This document shows positions 1 through 9,494 of a DNA stretch of 64,000 nucleotides, one piece after another (the first letter of the stretch is position 1; every line of letters begins with the position of its first letter). The notes below the pieces were generated by a model that searched no databases, was not told the origin of the DNA, and worked only from the letters and a program-made list of their open reading frames with translations. The position numbers and the translations under genes were made by a program. Origin of the DNA: an uncultured Clostridia bacterium (GTDB taxonomy: Bacteria > Bacillota > Clostridia > UBA1381 > UBA9506). Where the stretch lies: the NCBI GenBank assembly GCA_944393605.1, contig CALYAO010000097.1, positions 1-64,000 on the forward strand, read 5' to 3'.

Positions 1-1914
1 CACAAGATGGCACAGTGCGGCATAGGCGGCGTAGGCGGCAAACGGCGTATGGTCGCTGCGCAGCATGCCAAACTGGGTGCCGCTGCTGATGTACGGCCGG
101 AGGATGAACAAAAAGCTCCGGTCCACCCCATAGCGCAGAGCCTGCACCGAGGACGTGACCGCACTGTATGCCGCAGCCCGGTTGGCGGCATCAAAGTCGG
201 GCACCTGCCCGCCAGACGCAAACGCCCGCCCCGTTTCACTGAGCCACATGGGTTTGCCGGGCAGGTAGGTTTCTGCCATGGTCTGGTGGGCGGCCAACCG
301 CTCGGTGAGCTGCTCCCCCTGCTCATAGGTATGGAAGCTGTAAGCATCCAGGTAGGGTGCGATGCCGTTTTGGAACAGGAGCTCGCCATACGCCAGAAAA
401 CCGGGGTCCCGCGCAAAGGGCCCCAGCAACCGAAGCGGCGCATCCGCTCCGCCGCCGGCGGCATACCCCAAAGACGCCGCCTTGATGATGGCCGCCACAT
501 GGTCAGGCGGACGGTCCCCAAAGGCGGTGATGTCGTGTTCATTCCAGATCTCAAACGCATCGATGTCCGTCAGCTGGGCACTGTATTTGGCAAAATCGTA
601 GATGGCAAACAGGTCATCCGTCATTTTGCGCCCGTCTGGCAGATTGGCAAGGCTGTAAGGCGGGCTGCTCTGGAAGACGGACAAAACGCCAAGGCCCCGC
701 TGCTGAAATGCCGCCGCGCGGCTCTGAAATTGGGAAAAATTGGGCGATCCTTGTGTGGGAAGCGCGGTATTGGGGCTGATGCGTTCCCGCACCCAACCCG
801 CACCCGTTTTGTATGCCAACTCGGAAAGCGTTTGGACAGAAAGGCCCGGATATCCCGTTGATGCAACATCGACGCCAAACTGCGCATTGGGGGTGGTGAC
901 TGGTGGAACGATGGCAAAGGAGAGAAATTTGCCGCGGTCGAACCCGGCATTGGTGTTTGGAAATTGAGTGACAGCAGGTGTGTCCCCACTGGTAAAATGG
1001 AGTAGGAGTTTATACCAGCCTGTGTTGTCGATTGACACGTCAAGAAAGCAGCTTCCGTCGGCGGCGGGCGTGACCTCTCCGCTGTCCACCAACCGGTTCA
1101 GATGGTCCCGCACTTCATACCGCCCCGAAAGATACGCATCTCCATTATAAAGGGTTTCAACGTGAAATGCAAGCTGACAGGCTTCTCCTTGTGTAAAAAT
1201 TTGATTTCCCAAGGGCGTCACCGCCACCATCTGCGGGTCCCGCACGGCGACGGTCTCCCGCAGCGCAAACATCTGCCTCCCCGTCTGGGGCTGGGTATAC
1301 AGCCGCAGGTACAGATGGGCGCTCTGGTAGTCTGTAAACGGGAGGGAGAGCGTCTGCTCCATAGACGCGCAGCAATCCACGCCCACTATATCCACCCGAA
1401 GCGTCTGCGCAGCGGGATCCACCACCGCATCCACCCGGTATTCCTGTCCTTCCGTATAGTTGGTCACAGTTTGATACACGCCTGTGCCCGCATACATTTG
1501 AAACACGCCGCCCGAAAACCGCCACAGCACTGTCTGCACGCCATCTGCGCTGTCGCTGATGACCAGTTCGGACCGGCTGGGAGCGCCGGCGGGAACGACC
1601 GTTGCCGAAAGCAGAACCGGGTCATCTGACAGCACAAGGCCGTCTTTTTTGAGATAGTGTTGGTTCTCCTCCGTGTTTCGGTCGGTATCGATGGCGATTT
1701 CCAGCTGTTGTTTTCCCGATTCCTCCGTCACGGTTATGCTGCCGCCCGCCACATTGGGACGCACATACGACCACATGCCCCCCGCCTGGATGGCGAAGGG
1801 GCCGAGGGCATAGCCAGAAAAATCGTCATACAGCATGGTGTCCGCAGCAGAAACACTTCCACATACCGCAAAAAGCACCATACACACCATAGCAGGCAGC
1901 AGTTTTTTGATCAT
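1..1914 (-). CDS. Secreted clan GH-A-like glycoside hydrolase (3' end outside window)
   Basis: Minus-strand reading frame open from an ATG at 1914 to the window edge (638 codons), so the C-terminus is missing. Residues 1-23 form a signal peptide (MIKKLLPAM, then a hydrophobic run ending SVSA). A DDFSGY motif starts a laminin-G/concanavalin-like domain (about residues 28-225). The C-terminal part is a TIM-barrel hydrolase: IWNEHD near residue 458 holds the usual clan GH-A acid/base Glu after Asn, and WLSET near residue 559 the likely nucleophile Glu. It is a shorter paralogue of the SLH-anchored hydrolase at 4368-8183, sharing the FGVD, WVR, SSPPY/F and WNEHD-FGDRPPDH blocks. It lies last in the visible operon after the sugar ABC genes, which suggests glycan cleavage outside the cell. 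The CAZy family and the substrate cannot be named from sequence alone. Confidence 0.8.
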   Translation of the reverse strand, partial: MIKKLLPAMVCMVLFAVCGSVSAADTMLYDDFSGYALGPFAIQAGGMWSYVRPNVAGGSITVTEESGKQQLEIAIDTDRNTEENQHYLKKDGLVLSDDPVLLSATVVPAGAPSRSELVISDSADGVQTVLWRFSGGVFQMYAGTGVYQTVTNYTEGQEYRVDAVVDPAAQTLRVDIVGVDCCASMEQTLSLPFTDYQSAHLYLRLYTQPQTGRQMFALRETVAVRDPQMVAVTPLGNQIFTQGEACQLAFHVETLYNGDAYLSGRYEVRDHLNRLVDSGEVTPAADGSCFLDVSIDNTGWYKLLLHFTSGDTPAVTQFPNTNAGFDRGKFLSFAIVPPVTTPNAQFGVDVASTGYPGLSVQTLSELAYKTGAGWVRERISPNTALPTQGSPNFSQFQSRAAAFQQRGLGVLSVFQSSPPYSLANLPDGRKMTDDLFAIYDFAKYSAQLTDIDAFEIWNEHDITAFGDRPPDHVAAIIKAASLGYAAGGGADAPLRLLGPFARDPGFLAYGELLFQNGIAPYLDAYSFHTYEQGEQLTERLAAHQTMAETYLPGKPMWLSETGRAFASGGQVPDFDAANRAAAYSAVTSSVQALRYGVDRSFLFILRPYISSGTQFGMLRSDHTPFAAYAAYAALCHLV

Positions 1915-1939
1915 AGCCGGGTTCCTTTCCGTGACGAAA

Positions 1940-1969
1940 CCATCCCAGGCGCCAGCGCACCCGGGATGG
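1940..1969 (-). terminator. Hairpin between two surface-protein genes (weak terminator or processing site)
   Basis: CCATCCC at one end pairs with GGGATGG at the other, with two further GC pairs inside. It lies in the 74-bp gap after the 756-aa gene. No clean U-run follows, so partial attenuation or mRNA stabilisation is as likely as termination. Confidence 0.3.
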
Positions 1970-1988
1970 CCATTTTCATTGTGGTCGT

Positions 1989-4259
1989 TTATTCCGTGAT
2001 ATAATCGGTTGCGGCAATGGGCAGCATCCGCTCAAAGTCGGACCACACCATCAGCCGCGCAGTGTATTCGCCGCTGTCAAGTGCATCCACCGTGAGCGTT
2101 GCGGTATAGGTATCCCCATCCGGGCCAGTCCCCGTCGGGGTATCCGAAAGCGCAAGCTTTGCCAGCCGATTGCCGTCATAGAGCGCCAGGATGACAACCG
2201 CACCCTTGCTCTCAGGCGGATTGTTGTCGATCAGCACCACTTCCGCCGTGATGGCGCCCGCGGTGAGTTTTCCCTCTGTGATGTCGTTGTTTGCGGCATC
2301 CTTTACCCGGAGCGTCGTAACCGCAACCGCACTCTGGGTGGTGAATGTGATGCTCTGCGCATCCAGGGTCTGACCAAACACGTCTGTGACGCCCGCCAGC
2401 GCGAGCGTGTACTGCGTCTGGTAAGCCAGCGGCTGCGCCGGGGTGATGGTGACGGTGTTGCCCGATACCACAATCTCCTCCGCAGGTAATGCCACATCGT
2501 TGAGTGTCATGGCGGACGCATCCTGGATGTCGTTGCTAAACTGAAGCACGATGGGCGCATTCACCGCGACATCCATCGCATTGTTGGCCGGCTCGGAGCT
2601 CAGAAGTGCGAGCGCCGCCATGGGCTTGTAGATCTGAACGTCGTCTAAATCAAAGCTCTTGACGTCCTCCGAGCTGCTACAGTAGAGGTTAAACATGATG
2701 TTGTTGGCCGTATAGGCATCCACCGTGACCGGACGGCTGTCCGTCACCCATTTCTCCCCCGTCTCGGTATTTGTTACAACGGCGCTTACCGTGCTGCTCG
2801 TCGCATCCACCATGACCAGGACATCATACCATACTTCTGACTGGATGACATCCGTCAGCACCACCGTGCCATTTAGATAGAAATCCCCTTCCCGGAAACG
2901 GTACAGCGTGATGTCCGCCTGTCCCGCCACCGCATCCTGCTTTTTCACAGTGAAGTCCATGCGGCTGGAGTTGGTTTCCATGAAGTTTGCCCCAAACCGA
3001 ATCTTGGAGCGGATATAGGTGGTATCCTCCGAGAAATCCACTTTGTTCAGCTGGAGGTAATGGTTGGTGTTGGTGGTCACCGAGAGGGTCCCATACCCAT
3101 CGGACGAGACATTGGTGGTAAGGCCCGCCCCTGGGCGTTTATAGTTCCACTTGTCGTTCTCGCCGCCCGTCGGAATCTCCGCACCAGCCGGATAGCCCGA
3201 AAAATCGTCGTCAATGTAGAAGCGCTTGGCATCCGCATCCGTCCGGAAGGTGATGGGCTCGGCCACGCTCTGGCCGCTGATGTCCTTGATACCCGAAATG
3301 TCCAGCGTGTAGTCTGTTTCCCCCGCGAGGCCCGCATAGGACACCGTGACCGTCTTGCCATCCGCCCCCAGCGACACGTCCTCCACCGTACCGTCCGAAA
3401 GAGATACGGCATCGGTTGTCACCGACGCAGGATCCAGCTCGTTGTTGGCTGTGAGTGTGATCTCCCCTTGCAGCGGGACGCCGAATGCGCCGTCTGCCAC
3501 GCTGCTGGCAAACGTCAGCTTATCAGGCGTGGAGAGGACAAGGTTATCGATGCCCAATGTCTGCAGCGTTGTATTGTTCTGGTTATACAAGAACGGCCGA
3601 ATCGCCGCCCCAGTAAACACAGAGAAATCCAGCCAGTCGGTCGGAACCTCACGGGTATACGCAGGGAAGACCTTGCCTGTATCATCCGTAACAGTAATTG
3701 TGAATGCCTGCGCCGGACGAATCGTCAGTTCAACTTTTACATGATACCACGTTTCCGGTCTAAATTCCCCTTCATTAACTAAAACTCCATATGTTCCTTT
3801 CGTGTTGCTGGCCTTAATCGTACCCGCATCAAAACGAAAAACAGATAAAAACGTATTTTGTCCCGTCGATGTATGATCTAATAACAACCGGATATCAGAC
3901 TGTCCCTGCGTTCCCTGTGCCGGGGCCAAAAAGTCCCCTTCAATGGTCAGCTTATCCGCAACCGTGATATCCAAATTATGCTTTTCAATAAAGTGCTGCG
4001 GCTCCGCACCAGCCGGCAAAGTGAGATACAGGTATTTGTCCCCCTCCCCTTTGTCCACCACCGCGGTGGTTCCCTTTGCCGTCGCATTGTTGCGGACATA
4101 ATCCCACTTGGTGAGGCCCTGATTTACGTTGGTATATGCCTTGGCCTCATAGGCATCAAAATCATCGTCAAACAACGTCGCCGCGCTGACCGGCGTCACG
4201 GTCACCAGCAGCGTCGCAAGGATCGCCACAACCGTCAGGATCGAAAAATATTTCTTCAC
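1989..4259 (-). CDS. Secreted protein with two laminin-G-like and two SbsA-type Ig-like domains
   Basis: 756 aa. The start is GTG at 4259, supported by AAGGAGG eight bases upstream. An N-terminal signal peptide (MKKYFSILTVV, then a hydrophobic stretch ending VSAA) shows export. The architecture is duplicated: a DDDF-starting concanavalin-like domain (about 28-240), a Big_5/SbsA Ig-like domain (about 245-340), a second DDDF domain (about 345-545) and a second Ig-like domain (about 555-650), then a C-terminal beta-rich segment. No catalytic signature or SLH repeat is seen, so a carbohydrate-binding or surface-scaffold role is the best guess. It sits between two related secreted glycosidases in the same operon, and both of those also carry laminin-G-like domains. 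Function is inferred from architecture and context only. Confidence 0.75.
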   Translation of the reverse strand: MKKYFSILTVVAILATLLVTVTPVSAATLFDDDFDAYEAKAYTNVNQGLTKWDYVRNNATAKGTTAVVDKGEGDKYLYLTLPAGAEPQHFIEKHNLDITVADKLTIEGDFLAPAQGTQGQSDIRLLLDHTSTGQNTFLSVFRFDAGTIKASNTKGTYGVLVNEGEFRPETWYHVKVELTIRPAQAFTITVTDDTGKVFPAYTREVPTDWLDFSVFTGAAIRPFLYNQNNTTLQTLGIDNLVLSTPDKLTFASSVADGAFGVPLQGEITLTANNELDPASVTTDAVSLSDGTVEDVSLGADGKTVTVSYAGLAGETDYTLDISGIKDISGQSVAEPITFRTDADAKRFYIDDDFSGYPAGAEIPTGGENDKWNYKRPGAGLTTNVSSDGYGTLSVTTNTNHYLQLNKVDFSEDTTYIRSKIRFGANFMETNSSRMDFTVKKQDAVAGQADITLYRFREGDFYLNGTVVLTDVIQSEVWYDVLVMVDATSSTVSAVVTNTETGEKWVTDSRPVTVDAYTANNIMFNLYCSSSEDVKSFDLDDVQIYKPMAALALLSSEPANNAMDVAVNAPIVLQFSNDIQDASAMTLNDVALPAEEIVVSGNTVTITPAQPLAYQTQYTLALAGVTDVFGQTLDAQSITFTTQSAVAVTTLRVKDAANNDITEGKLTAGAITAEVVLIDNNPPESKGAVVILALYDGNRLAKLALSDTPTGTGPDGDTYTATLTVDALDSGEYTARLMVWSDFERMLPIAATDYITE

Positions 4260-4345
4260 TGTAAGATCCTCCTTTTTTCCGCCGGAAGCTCATGCTCCGG
4301 CCATTTCCCCACAGGGCCCCGCGGCGCCGTCCGTATCTTTCCCAT
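4256..4345 (-). CDS. Possible 29-residue leader peptide coupled to the next gene
   Basis: ATG at 4345 follows a GGGAGG site by seven bases and opens a 29-codon frame (begins MGKIRTAP, ends RRILQ). Its TGA overlaps the GTG start of the 756-aa gene by four bases (GTGA). The peptide is basic and has no recognisable domain. The overlap would allow translational coupling. The frame may be chance in GC-rich DNA, and a hairpin (CCGGAGC with GCTTCCGG) occupies its 3' half. Confidence 0.3.
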   Translation of the reverse strand: MGKIRTAPRGPVGKWPEHELPAEKRRILQ

Positions 4346-4367
4346 GGCGCCGCCTCCCTGTTTTTCG

Positions 4368-7300
4368 TTATTGCAGCATCTGGAACGCAACCGGGCTGAC
4401 CGGCTTGCCCCCGAAGGTGCCCCGCACCATGATGGTGCCGTCCTGGGCGCTGTCCGATGCTGTGATCGCGATGTCAAACTCCGCATAGCTCATGGGCTCC
4501 ACATGGACCTCCTGCGTCGCGGGCGTCACCGTAAAGCCCGCGGGCGGCTCGAAGGTCACCGTGCCGTCCTTGGCCGTCTCGTCAAAGTTGTATACCCGGA
4601 AGGTCGCATTCACCGTGCCGCCCGGGGTATAGAGATAGCCGCGGGGCGACCAGTTGGAAGCCAAACCGTCCCAGCTCTCCATGGGGATGGAGTTGGTCTT
4701 GGTGTTGACCGCATCCCGGGCGAAATTGGCAAACATGACCACCGTCAGATCGGTGTCCGCCGTGACGCCCATGTTCTGCTCCACGGTCGCCTGATCGGGA
4801 ACGGGGTATTCCACCCGCTGAACCGCCTTGCTCTGATAGGACGTCCCAATCAAGTAGACGGGAGAACCATCCAGCGTAATGGTACCGTCGGTGGAAATGT
4901 CAATGGGCGTTCCGACCGCGTTGTATGCCCGGATGGCGGTGGTATATCCCTCGATCTTGTAGCTGTCCACATCGCCGGGCAGCAGCAGAACCGCCTCGGT
5001 CGTCCCGGTATCAAACACATAGGCCTCTCCCGACGCAGACTCCACAACGCCGAGGTAGTTGGCCTCCCCCAGCAGGTGCGTCATGGCCGCCAGGCCCTGA
5101 TACACCGGGAAGGGCGTCATATCCTGGCGGAACAGGCCAAACTGCGTTGTCCCCGAGACATAGGGCCGGAGCAGGAAGGGGAACACGTGTGCATAGCCGC
5201 GTTCCATGAGTTTACAGAATGCCTCCGCCTGGTAGTCAATCTGCTCCAGCGTCCGCGTCTGGAAGTCGGGAACGCCGCTCCGCGTGAACGCCAGGCTGAC
5301 CTCTGTGATCCACGAATCCTTGCCCGCAAAGCCATACTGGTCTTTGAGCTCCTCGTGGACATCGATGACGTTTTCAAAGGATCCCCCTTCAAACGGCGAG
5401 TAGGAGTGGACGCTAAAGCCATCCAGATAGGCTGCAATGCCGTTTTTATATGCCGTCTCCGCATAGTTTAAGACACGCGGATCCCGCGCCATGGGCCCAT
5501 ACAGCCGCTGCAGATCGGGATTGCCCTTCATGAAGCCCAGCGCATAGGCCTTGGTGAGCGCCGCAAGATGATCGGGCGGACGGTCTCCGAAATGTGCGAT
5601 GTCATGCTCGTTCCAAATCTCGATGGCATGGATGTCGTCCTTGAGTTCGCGGGACATCTTTTCCGCAAACTGATAGATGCTCATGAGGTCAGAAGGCATT
5701 TTCGCGCCTGCTGCCTTCTCTTCTTCACTTAATGTGAAGGGCGGGCTGTCCTGAAATACTTGCAGAACATACATGCCGCGGGACGTCACTTCATTGGCGC
5801 ATTCTTTCAAAAAGTCCAAATCAAAGGAATCCAGCGTCGTAAACATCTTAAACTTCTCACTGCCCGCCGTCGGCATGCGATCCCGCACCCACGAGACGCC
5901 CGCAAGGTCTGACAGCCGGCCCGACTGGGAAGGACTGAGGCTGGAAGAGGACACGATCGCCGCATCCACCCCAAACGGGCTGTCCATGCTCCGCACCACA
6001 CCATCCTTGGGCACGATGCAATAGGACAGGAAGTTGCCCCGGTCGTAAGACGGGTCCAGCGTCGCGGTGAAGGTGCTTTCCGCAAGACTCGGGATGGAGA
6101 TGCTGTACCAGCCCACCACGGGATCCGCGGGGGTATAGGATGCGGTGAGCGCCTTGCCCTCCGCCGTTACCGGAACGGTCACGGTCTCCACCGTCTTGCC
6201 GTTATAATCCTTGATCTCCAGCGGCAGCTCTTGAATGTCCGCCAGCTTGCTTGCCCCTTCCAGCCGGATTTTGACCGAAACGGGGTCCCCTTCCACAAAA
6301 ACGTTGTTCTGGAATTCGGTATGCTCGGGCTGCTTCGCCGGCGACACAAACAGGGTGTCCTGCAGATTGACGGCATTGTAGATCTCCTGCGCCACGTCCG
6401 CACGGGTCGCATTGCCCGACGTAGCAGACAGCAGTGTCGTCAGGCCCCGCTCACTGGCCACCTTGTTATACCCCGTTGGGTATGCACCCAGATCCGAAGC
6501 GGAATTGCCGTAGCCCAACAGTTCCACCAGCACCTTGTTGGTCTGGCTGTACTGCACATTGTCATCCGGCCCGAACGTGCCATCCCCATAGCCGTTTACC
6601 AGCTGCTCCGCAACCGCGGCATCCACGCTCGCCTTCGCCCAGTGCCCGTCAGGCACGTCTGCAAAGTCGGATGCCGGCGCCTCCGACGCGATTTCAAACG
6701 CCTTGGTCACCATGGTCACAAATTCTGCACGGGTGACAGGGTTGTCAGGCTTAAAGGTCCCGTCGTTATAGCCCTCTATGACGCCTTTGCCCGTCAGATA
6801 GGTGATGGCCTCTTCATTCTTGTGGCCATCCACATCCGAAAAGCCCGATTTCTGCACAGGCGGGATGTCAGGCTCGCCCAGATAGATCTTTACATCATCC
6901 AGAATGAAGCTCATAACGCCTGTATCCTTATAGGTATACAGCGAATAGTTCACATGCATGCTCTCCTGGGTGGCAAGGTTGGTCGAAGCCGTAAAGGGCA
7001 GCTGTTTCGCGGTGGGTTTGCCCTTGGCATCCACAACCGTAAAGTCAAAGACCTTTTTCTCCACATCCACCGTTACCACCATGCGATACCAGGCGCCCGC
7101 CTCATACTTCATGAGGGTCGTGTAGTTGGAGCTGCCGTCCCCCAGGTAGATGTTGCCGGCACGGAAGCGCCATATGACAGCAAAAAAGCCGTCGTTGTTC
7201 TGGAAGATGAAGTCGTTGCGGTCATTCTCCGTCTCATTGGGCGCCTTGACCATACATTCAAAGGTCACGCGCCCCTGCTGCAGCGGGATGTTGTTGCGCT

Positions 7301-8183
7301 TAATGTAATGGTTGCCATTGTCCGGGTTACCCGTGGTGTCAATGGCAATTTCCGCCGCCTTACGGCCGTCTACCTCAATGATCTGTGCAGTACCTCCCAT
7401 CACGCCCGCACGCACCTCAGACCAGTTGCCCGATGCGGACCCGATGATCTTGTCCCCGGCCTGCATATCCTCAAAATCGTCCTCAAACAGCATCTGGGTG
7501 ATGCCGCCGCCGGTATCCGCGGGGGGCTCCAGCGAAAGCTCCCGGGGCGCTCCGTCATACACCACAACATCGTCGACATACAGATGCTTTTCGCCGCTCG
7601 TTGGCTGCGCAATCAGCGCAAAGGACAGGGCGCCCGCCGAGAGGTCCGCTGCGTCCAGTTCAGCCGTCACCCGGCTGCCCGCTTCGTCCACGGCCGCCAG
7701 CTGCAGCTTGCCTTCAGATACGGCCACCTGCAGCCGGAACCATTTGTCCGCCAGGCTCCGTTCAAAGACCGGCTGTCCCAGATAGGAAAGAATGCCACTT
7801 TTCCCACTTAATACCAGGTCGCCGATTTGAATCTCAAAGACCTCGAACGCTCCCAGGCCCTCCGCCTTTGCAGTCAGCTCGGTGACGGTCCCTTCCGCAA
7901 GTCCGGTCAGCCCCAGCCCGGTCTCCACTGTGCTGATCTGCGGATTGTTGGTGGCATCCACATACAGGTCCAAAAATTTGCTCTGCCCGATGGCGGTCAC
8001 ACGTGCGCCGCCGCCTTCCACCTCAGTGGTGACATAGCCGATCTCGGGTGCACATCCGCTACTCAGCCTTTCGTTGTTGCGGAAATTTTCAAAGTCGATT
8101 CTTTGCTCCTCTGCAAAGGTCAGGAGGCCGCTGGAAGCAAGGAGCACAAACCCCATGGCCAGCGCAAGCAACTTCTTTTTCAC
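4368..8183 (-). CDS. SLH-anchored cell-surface clan GH-A-like glycoside hydrolase
   Basis: 1271 aa, GTG start at 8183 behind a G-rich ribosome-binding site. A signal peptide (MKKKLLALAMG, ending TFAEE) is followed by two laminin-G-like domains (about 25-215 and 235-440) and SLH repeats (about 446-610; FSDVDGHKN and FADVPDGHW, each with a GYxDGTFxPD block). An Ig-like region precedes a TIM-barrel domain (about 720-1070) with IEIWNEHD near residue 857 (acid/base Glu) and WITEV near residue 960 (nucleophile Glu). A C-terminal beta-domain (about 1130-1271) looks accessory. SLH repeats usually bind pyruvylated secondary wall polymer, so the enzyme should sit on the cell surface next to the binding protein encoded just upstream. 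SLH repeats in mid-protein are less usual than terminal ones. The substrate is not deducible; sialylated or uronic-acid glycans are suggested by neighbouring operons. Confidence 0.85.
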   Translation of the reverse strand: MKKKLLALAMGFVLLASSGLLTFAEEQRIDFENFRNNERLSSGCAPEIGYVTTEVEGGGARVTAIGQSKFLDLYVDATNNPQISTVETGLGLTGLAEGTVTELTAKAEGLGAFEVFEIQIGDLVLSGKSGILSYLGQPVFERSLADKWFRLQVAVSEGKLQLAAVDEAGSRVTAELDAADLSAGALSFALIAQPTSGEKHLYVDDVVVYDGAPRELSLEPPADTGGGITQMLFEDDFEDMQAGDKIIGSASGNWSEVRAGVMGGTAQIIEVDGRKAAEIAIDTTGNPDNGNHYIKRNNIPLQQGRVTFECMVKAPNETENDRNDFIFQNNDGFFAVIWRFRAGNIYLGDGSSNYTTLMKYEAGAWYRMVVTVDVEKKVFDFTVVDAKGKPTAKQLPFTASTNLATQESMHVNYSLYTYKDTGVMSFILDDVKIYLGEPDIPPVQKSGFSDVDGHKNEEAITYLTGKGVIEGYNDGTFKPDNPVTRAEFVTMVTKAFEIASEAPASDFADVPDGHWAKASVDAAVAEQLVNGYGDGTFGPDDNVQYSQTNKVLVELLGYGNSASDLGAYPTGYNKVASERGLTTLLSATSGNATRADVAQEIYNAVNLQDTLFVSPAKQPEHTEFQNNVFVEGDPVSVKIRLEGASKLADIQELPLEIKDYNGKTVETVTVPVTAEGKALTASYTPADPVVGWYSISIPSLAESTFTATLDPSYDRGNFLSYCIVPKDGVVRSMDSPFGVDAAIVSSSSLSPSQSGRLSDLAGVSWVRDRMPTAGSEKFKMFTTLDSFDLDFLKECANEVTSRGMYVLQVFQDSPPFTLSEEEKAAGAKMPSDLMSIYQFAEKMSRELKDDIHAIEIWNEHDIAHFGDRPPDHLAALTKAYALGFMKGNPDLQRLYGPMARDPRVLNYAETAYKNGIAAYLDGFSVHSYSPFEGGSFENVIDVHEELKDQYGFAGKDSWITEVSLAFTRSGVPDFQTRTLEQIDYQAEAFCKLMERGYAHVFPFLLRPYVSGTTQFGLFRQDMTPFPVYQGLAAMTHLLGEANYLGVVESASGEAYVFDTGTTEAVLLLPGDVDSYKIEGYTTAIRAYNAVGTPIDISTDGTITLDGSPVYLIGTSYQSKAVQRVEYPVPDQATVEQNMGVTADTDLTVVMFANFARDAVNTKTNSIPMESWDGLASNWSPRGYLYTPGGTVNATFRVYNFDETAKDGTVTFEPPAGFTVTPATQEVHVEPMSYAEFDIAITASDSAQDGTIMVRGTFGGKPVSPVAFQMLQ

Positions 8184-8199
8184 AGGCGTTACCCCCCTT

Positions 8200-9483
8200 T
8201 TATTTCTTCAGCGTGATGGATTTTTGCAACTGTTCATCCATGTCCTTGCCGGTGTCCTCCACCGTCCCCTGCCCCATCAAGATCATTTGCATCCCCTTAT
8301 AGGCGGGCTGATTGAGGTTGTCCGCAAATTCCAAGCCACGCGGGAAGGTGCAGACCCGGCCCTCTTTGAAGGCATCTGCGAAGATCTTTAAATTCTCATG
8401 TTCATAGCTCTCGCCGCCCACCATGGAGGTAAATGCACTCTGGCTCTTGGTGTATGCATTCAGATATTCGGGCTGTGCCCAGAAGTTTAGGAACTCCTTG
8501 GCGAGATCCTTATATTTGGAATCCTTGTTGACAAACAGCGATGTGCCCGTCATCAAATACGCATAGGGCTTGCCTTCCTCGTTGACAGGCAGCGGGGACA
8601 GCTGATACTGGAAGTTCGGGTTGACCTCCTGCATCTGGTTCACCAGCCAGGTGCCACCGAAGAAGAAACCATAGTTGCCGCCCACAAACTCGGTGAGCGC
8701 CTGGTCGTTCCACTGCATACCCAATGCTGCTTCCCCATTGGTATATCCCTTCTCCACCAAGGTCGCATACTTTTCAATGGGGCTGATGAGCGCCTCAGAG
8801 GGCTTCTTCTTCCCCTCTGCAACGTCATACCCCAGGTTGGGGTCTTCCACCGCCATGTTCCCAATGTCCTGGAAATAGATACGCAGCGCGCTCCATCCCG
8901 ATTTGTCCCCCATGACGATGGGGGTCTTGCCCGCCTGTTTGATGGTCTCACAGGCATCTAAAAACTCACCCCAGGTTTCGGGAATGGCAATGTTCAATTC
9001 CTGCAGCATGTTGGTGTTGGAAAACAGACCAATTCCAGAATTTTCTAGCGGCATGGAATACATCTTTCCGTCTTGGTTTAAGTTCTCTATCAAAGTGTCG
9101 TTCACACGCTCCACCCACGGCTGATCGGACAGGTCTTCAATATAGCCCGCCTCTAGGTACAGCTCGGTCTGGGTCGCATTCCCCATGAAGACATCTGCGG
9201 TGTCCTTGGCCGCCAGGCGGGACGTGATAACGTCGTCATAGCCATTGGAGGTCGGAATGGCCTCATATTCAACGGTAACTCCCTCATGCGCGGCCTCAAA
9301 ATCCGCGATGATATCCATGATATTGCCTTCCTCCGCGCCCATCTTCCAGCCGAAGAACTTGAGCGTGATTTCCTCGGTGCCGCTGTCCGTTTCATTCGCC
9401 GGCGCACCGCAGCCGCCCAGGCACAGCACCGCCGCAAGCAGCAATGCACCCAGTTTCCATCCCATTTTTCCAACTTTTTTCAT
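8200..9483 (-). CDS. ABC-transporter sugar-binding lipoprotein (CUT1 type)
   Basis: 427 aa. The N-terminus (MKKVGKMG, a hydrophobic core, then LCLGGC) is a lipoprotein signal with the lipidated Cys in a good lipobox. The mature part reads as a family 1 extracellular solute-binding protein: KFFGW near the start, VTVEYEAIPT, a DVFMGN segment and a C-terminal FLNFWAQPEY region. It should capture an oligosaccharide and deliver it to the two permeases at 13903-15699. Here two SLH surface proteins separate it from the permeases. A 16-bp gap to the downstream hydrolase gene shows the operon continues. No ATPase gene is nearby, as is common for CUT1 systems that share an MsmX-type ATPase. Confidence 0.92.
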   Translation of the reverse strand: MKKVGKMGWKLGALLLAAVLCLGGCGAPANETDSGTEEITLKFFGWKMGAEEGNIMDIIADFEAAHEGVTVEYEAIPTSNGYDDVITSRLAAKDTADVFMGNATQTELYLEAGYIEDLSDQPWVERVNDTLIENLNQDGKMYSMPLENSGIGLFSNTNMLQELNIAIPETWGEFLDACETIKQAGKTPIVMGDKSGWSALRIYFQDIGNMAVEDPNLGYDVAEGKKKPSEALISPIEKYATLVEKGYTNGEAALGMQWNDQALTEFVGGNYGFFFGGTWLVNQMQEVNPNFQYQLSPLPVNEEGKPYAYLMTGTSLFVNKDSKYKDLAKEFLNFWAQPEYLNAYTKSQSAFTSMVGGESYEHENLKIFADAFKEGRVCTFPRGLEFADNLNQPAYKGMQMILMGQGTVEDTGKDMDEQLQKSITLKK

Positions 9484-9494
9484 GTTCGCTCCTC

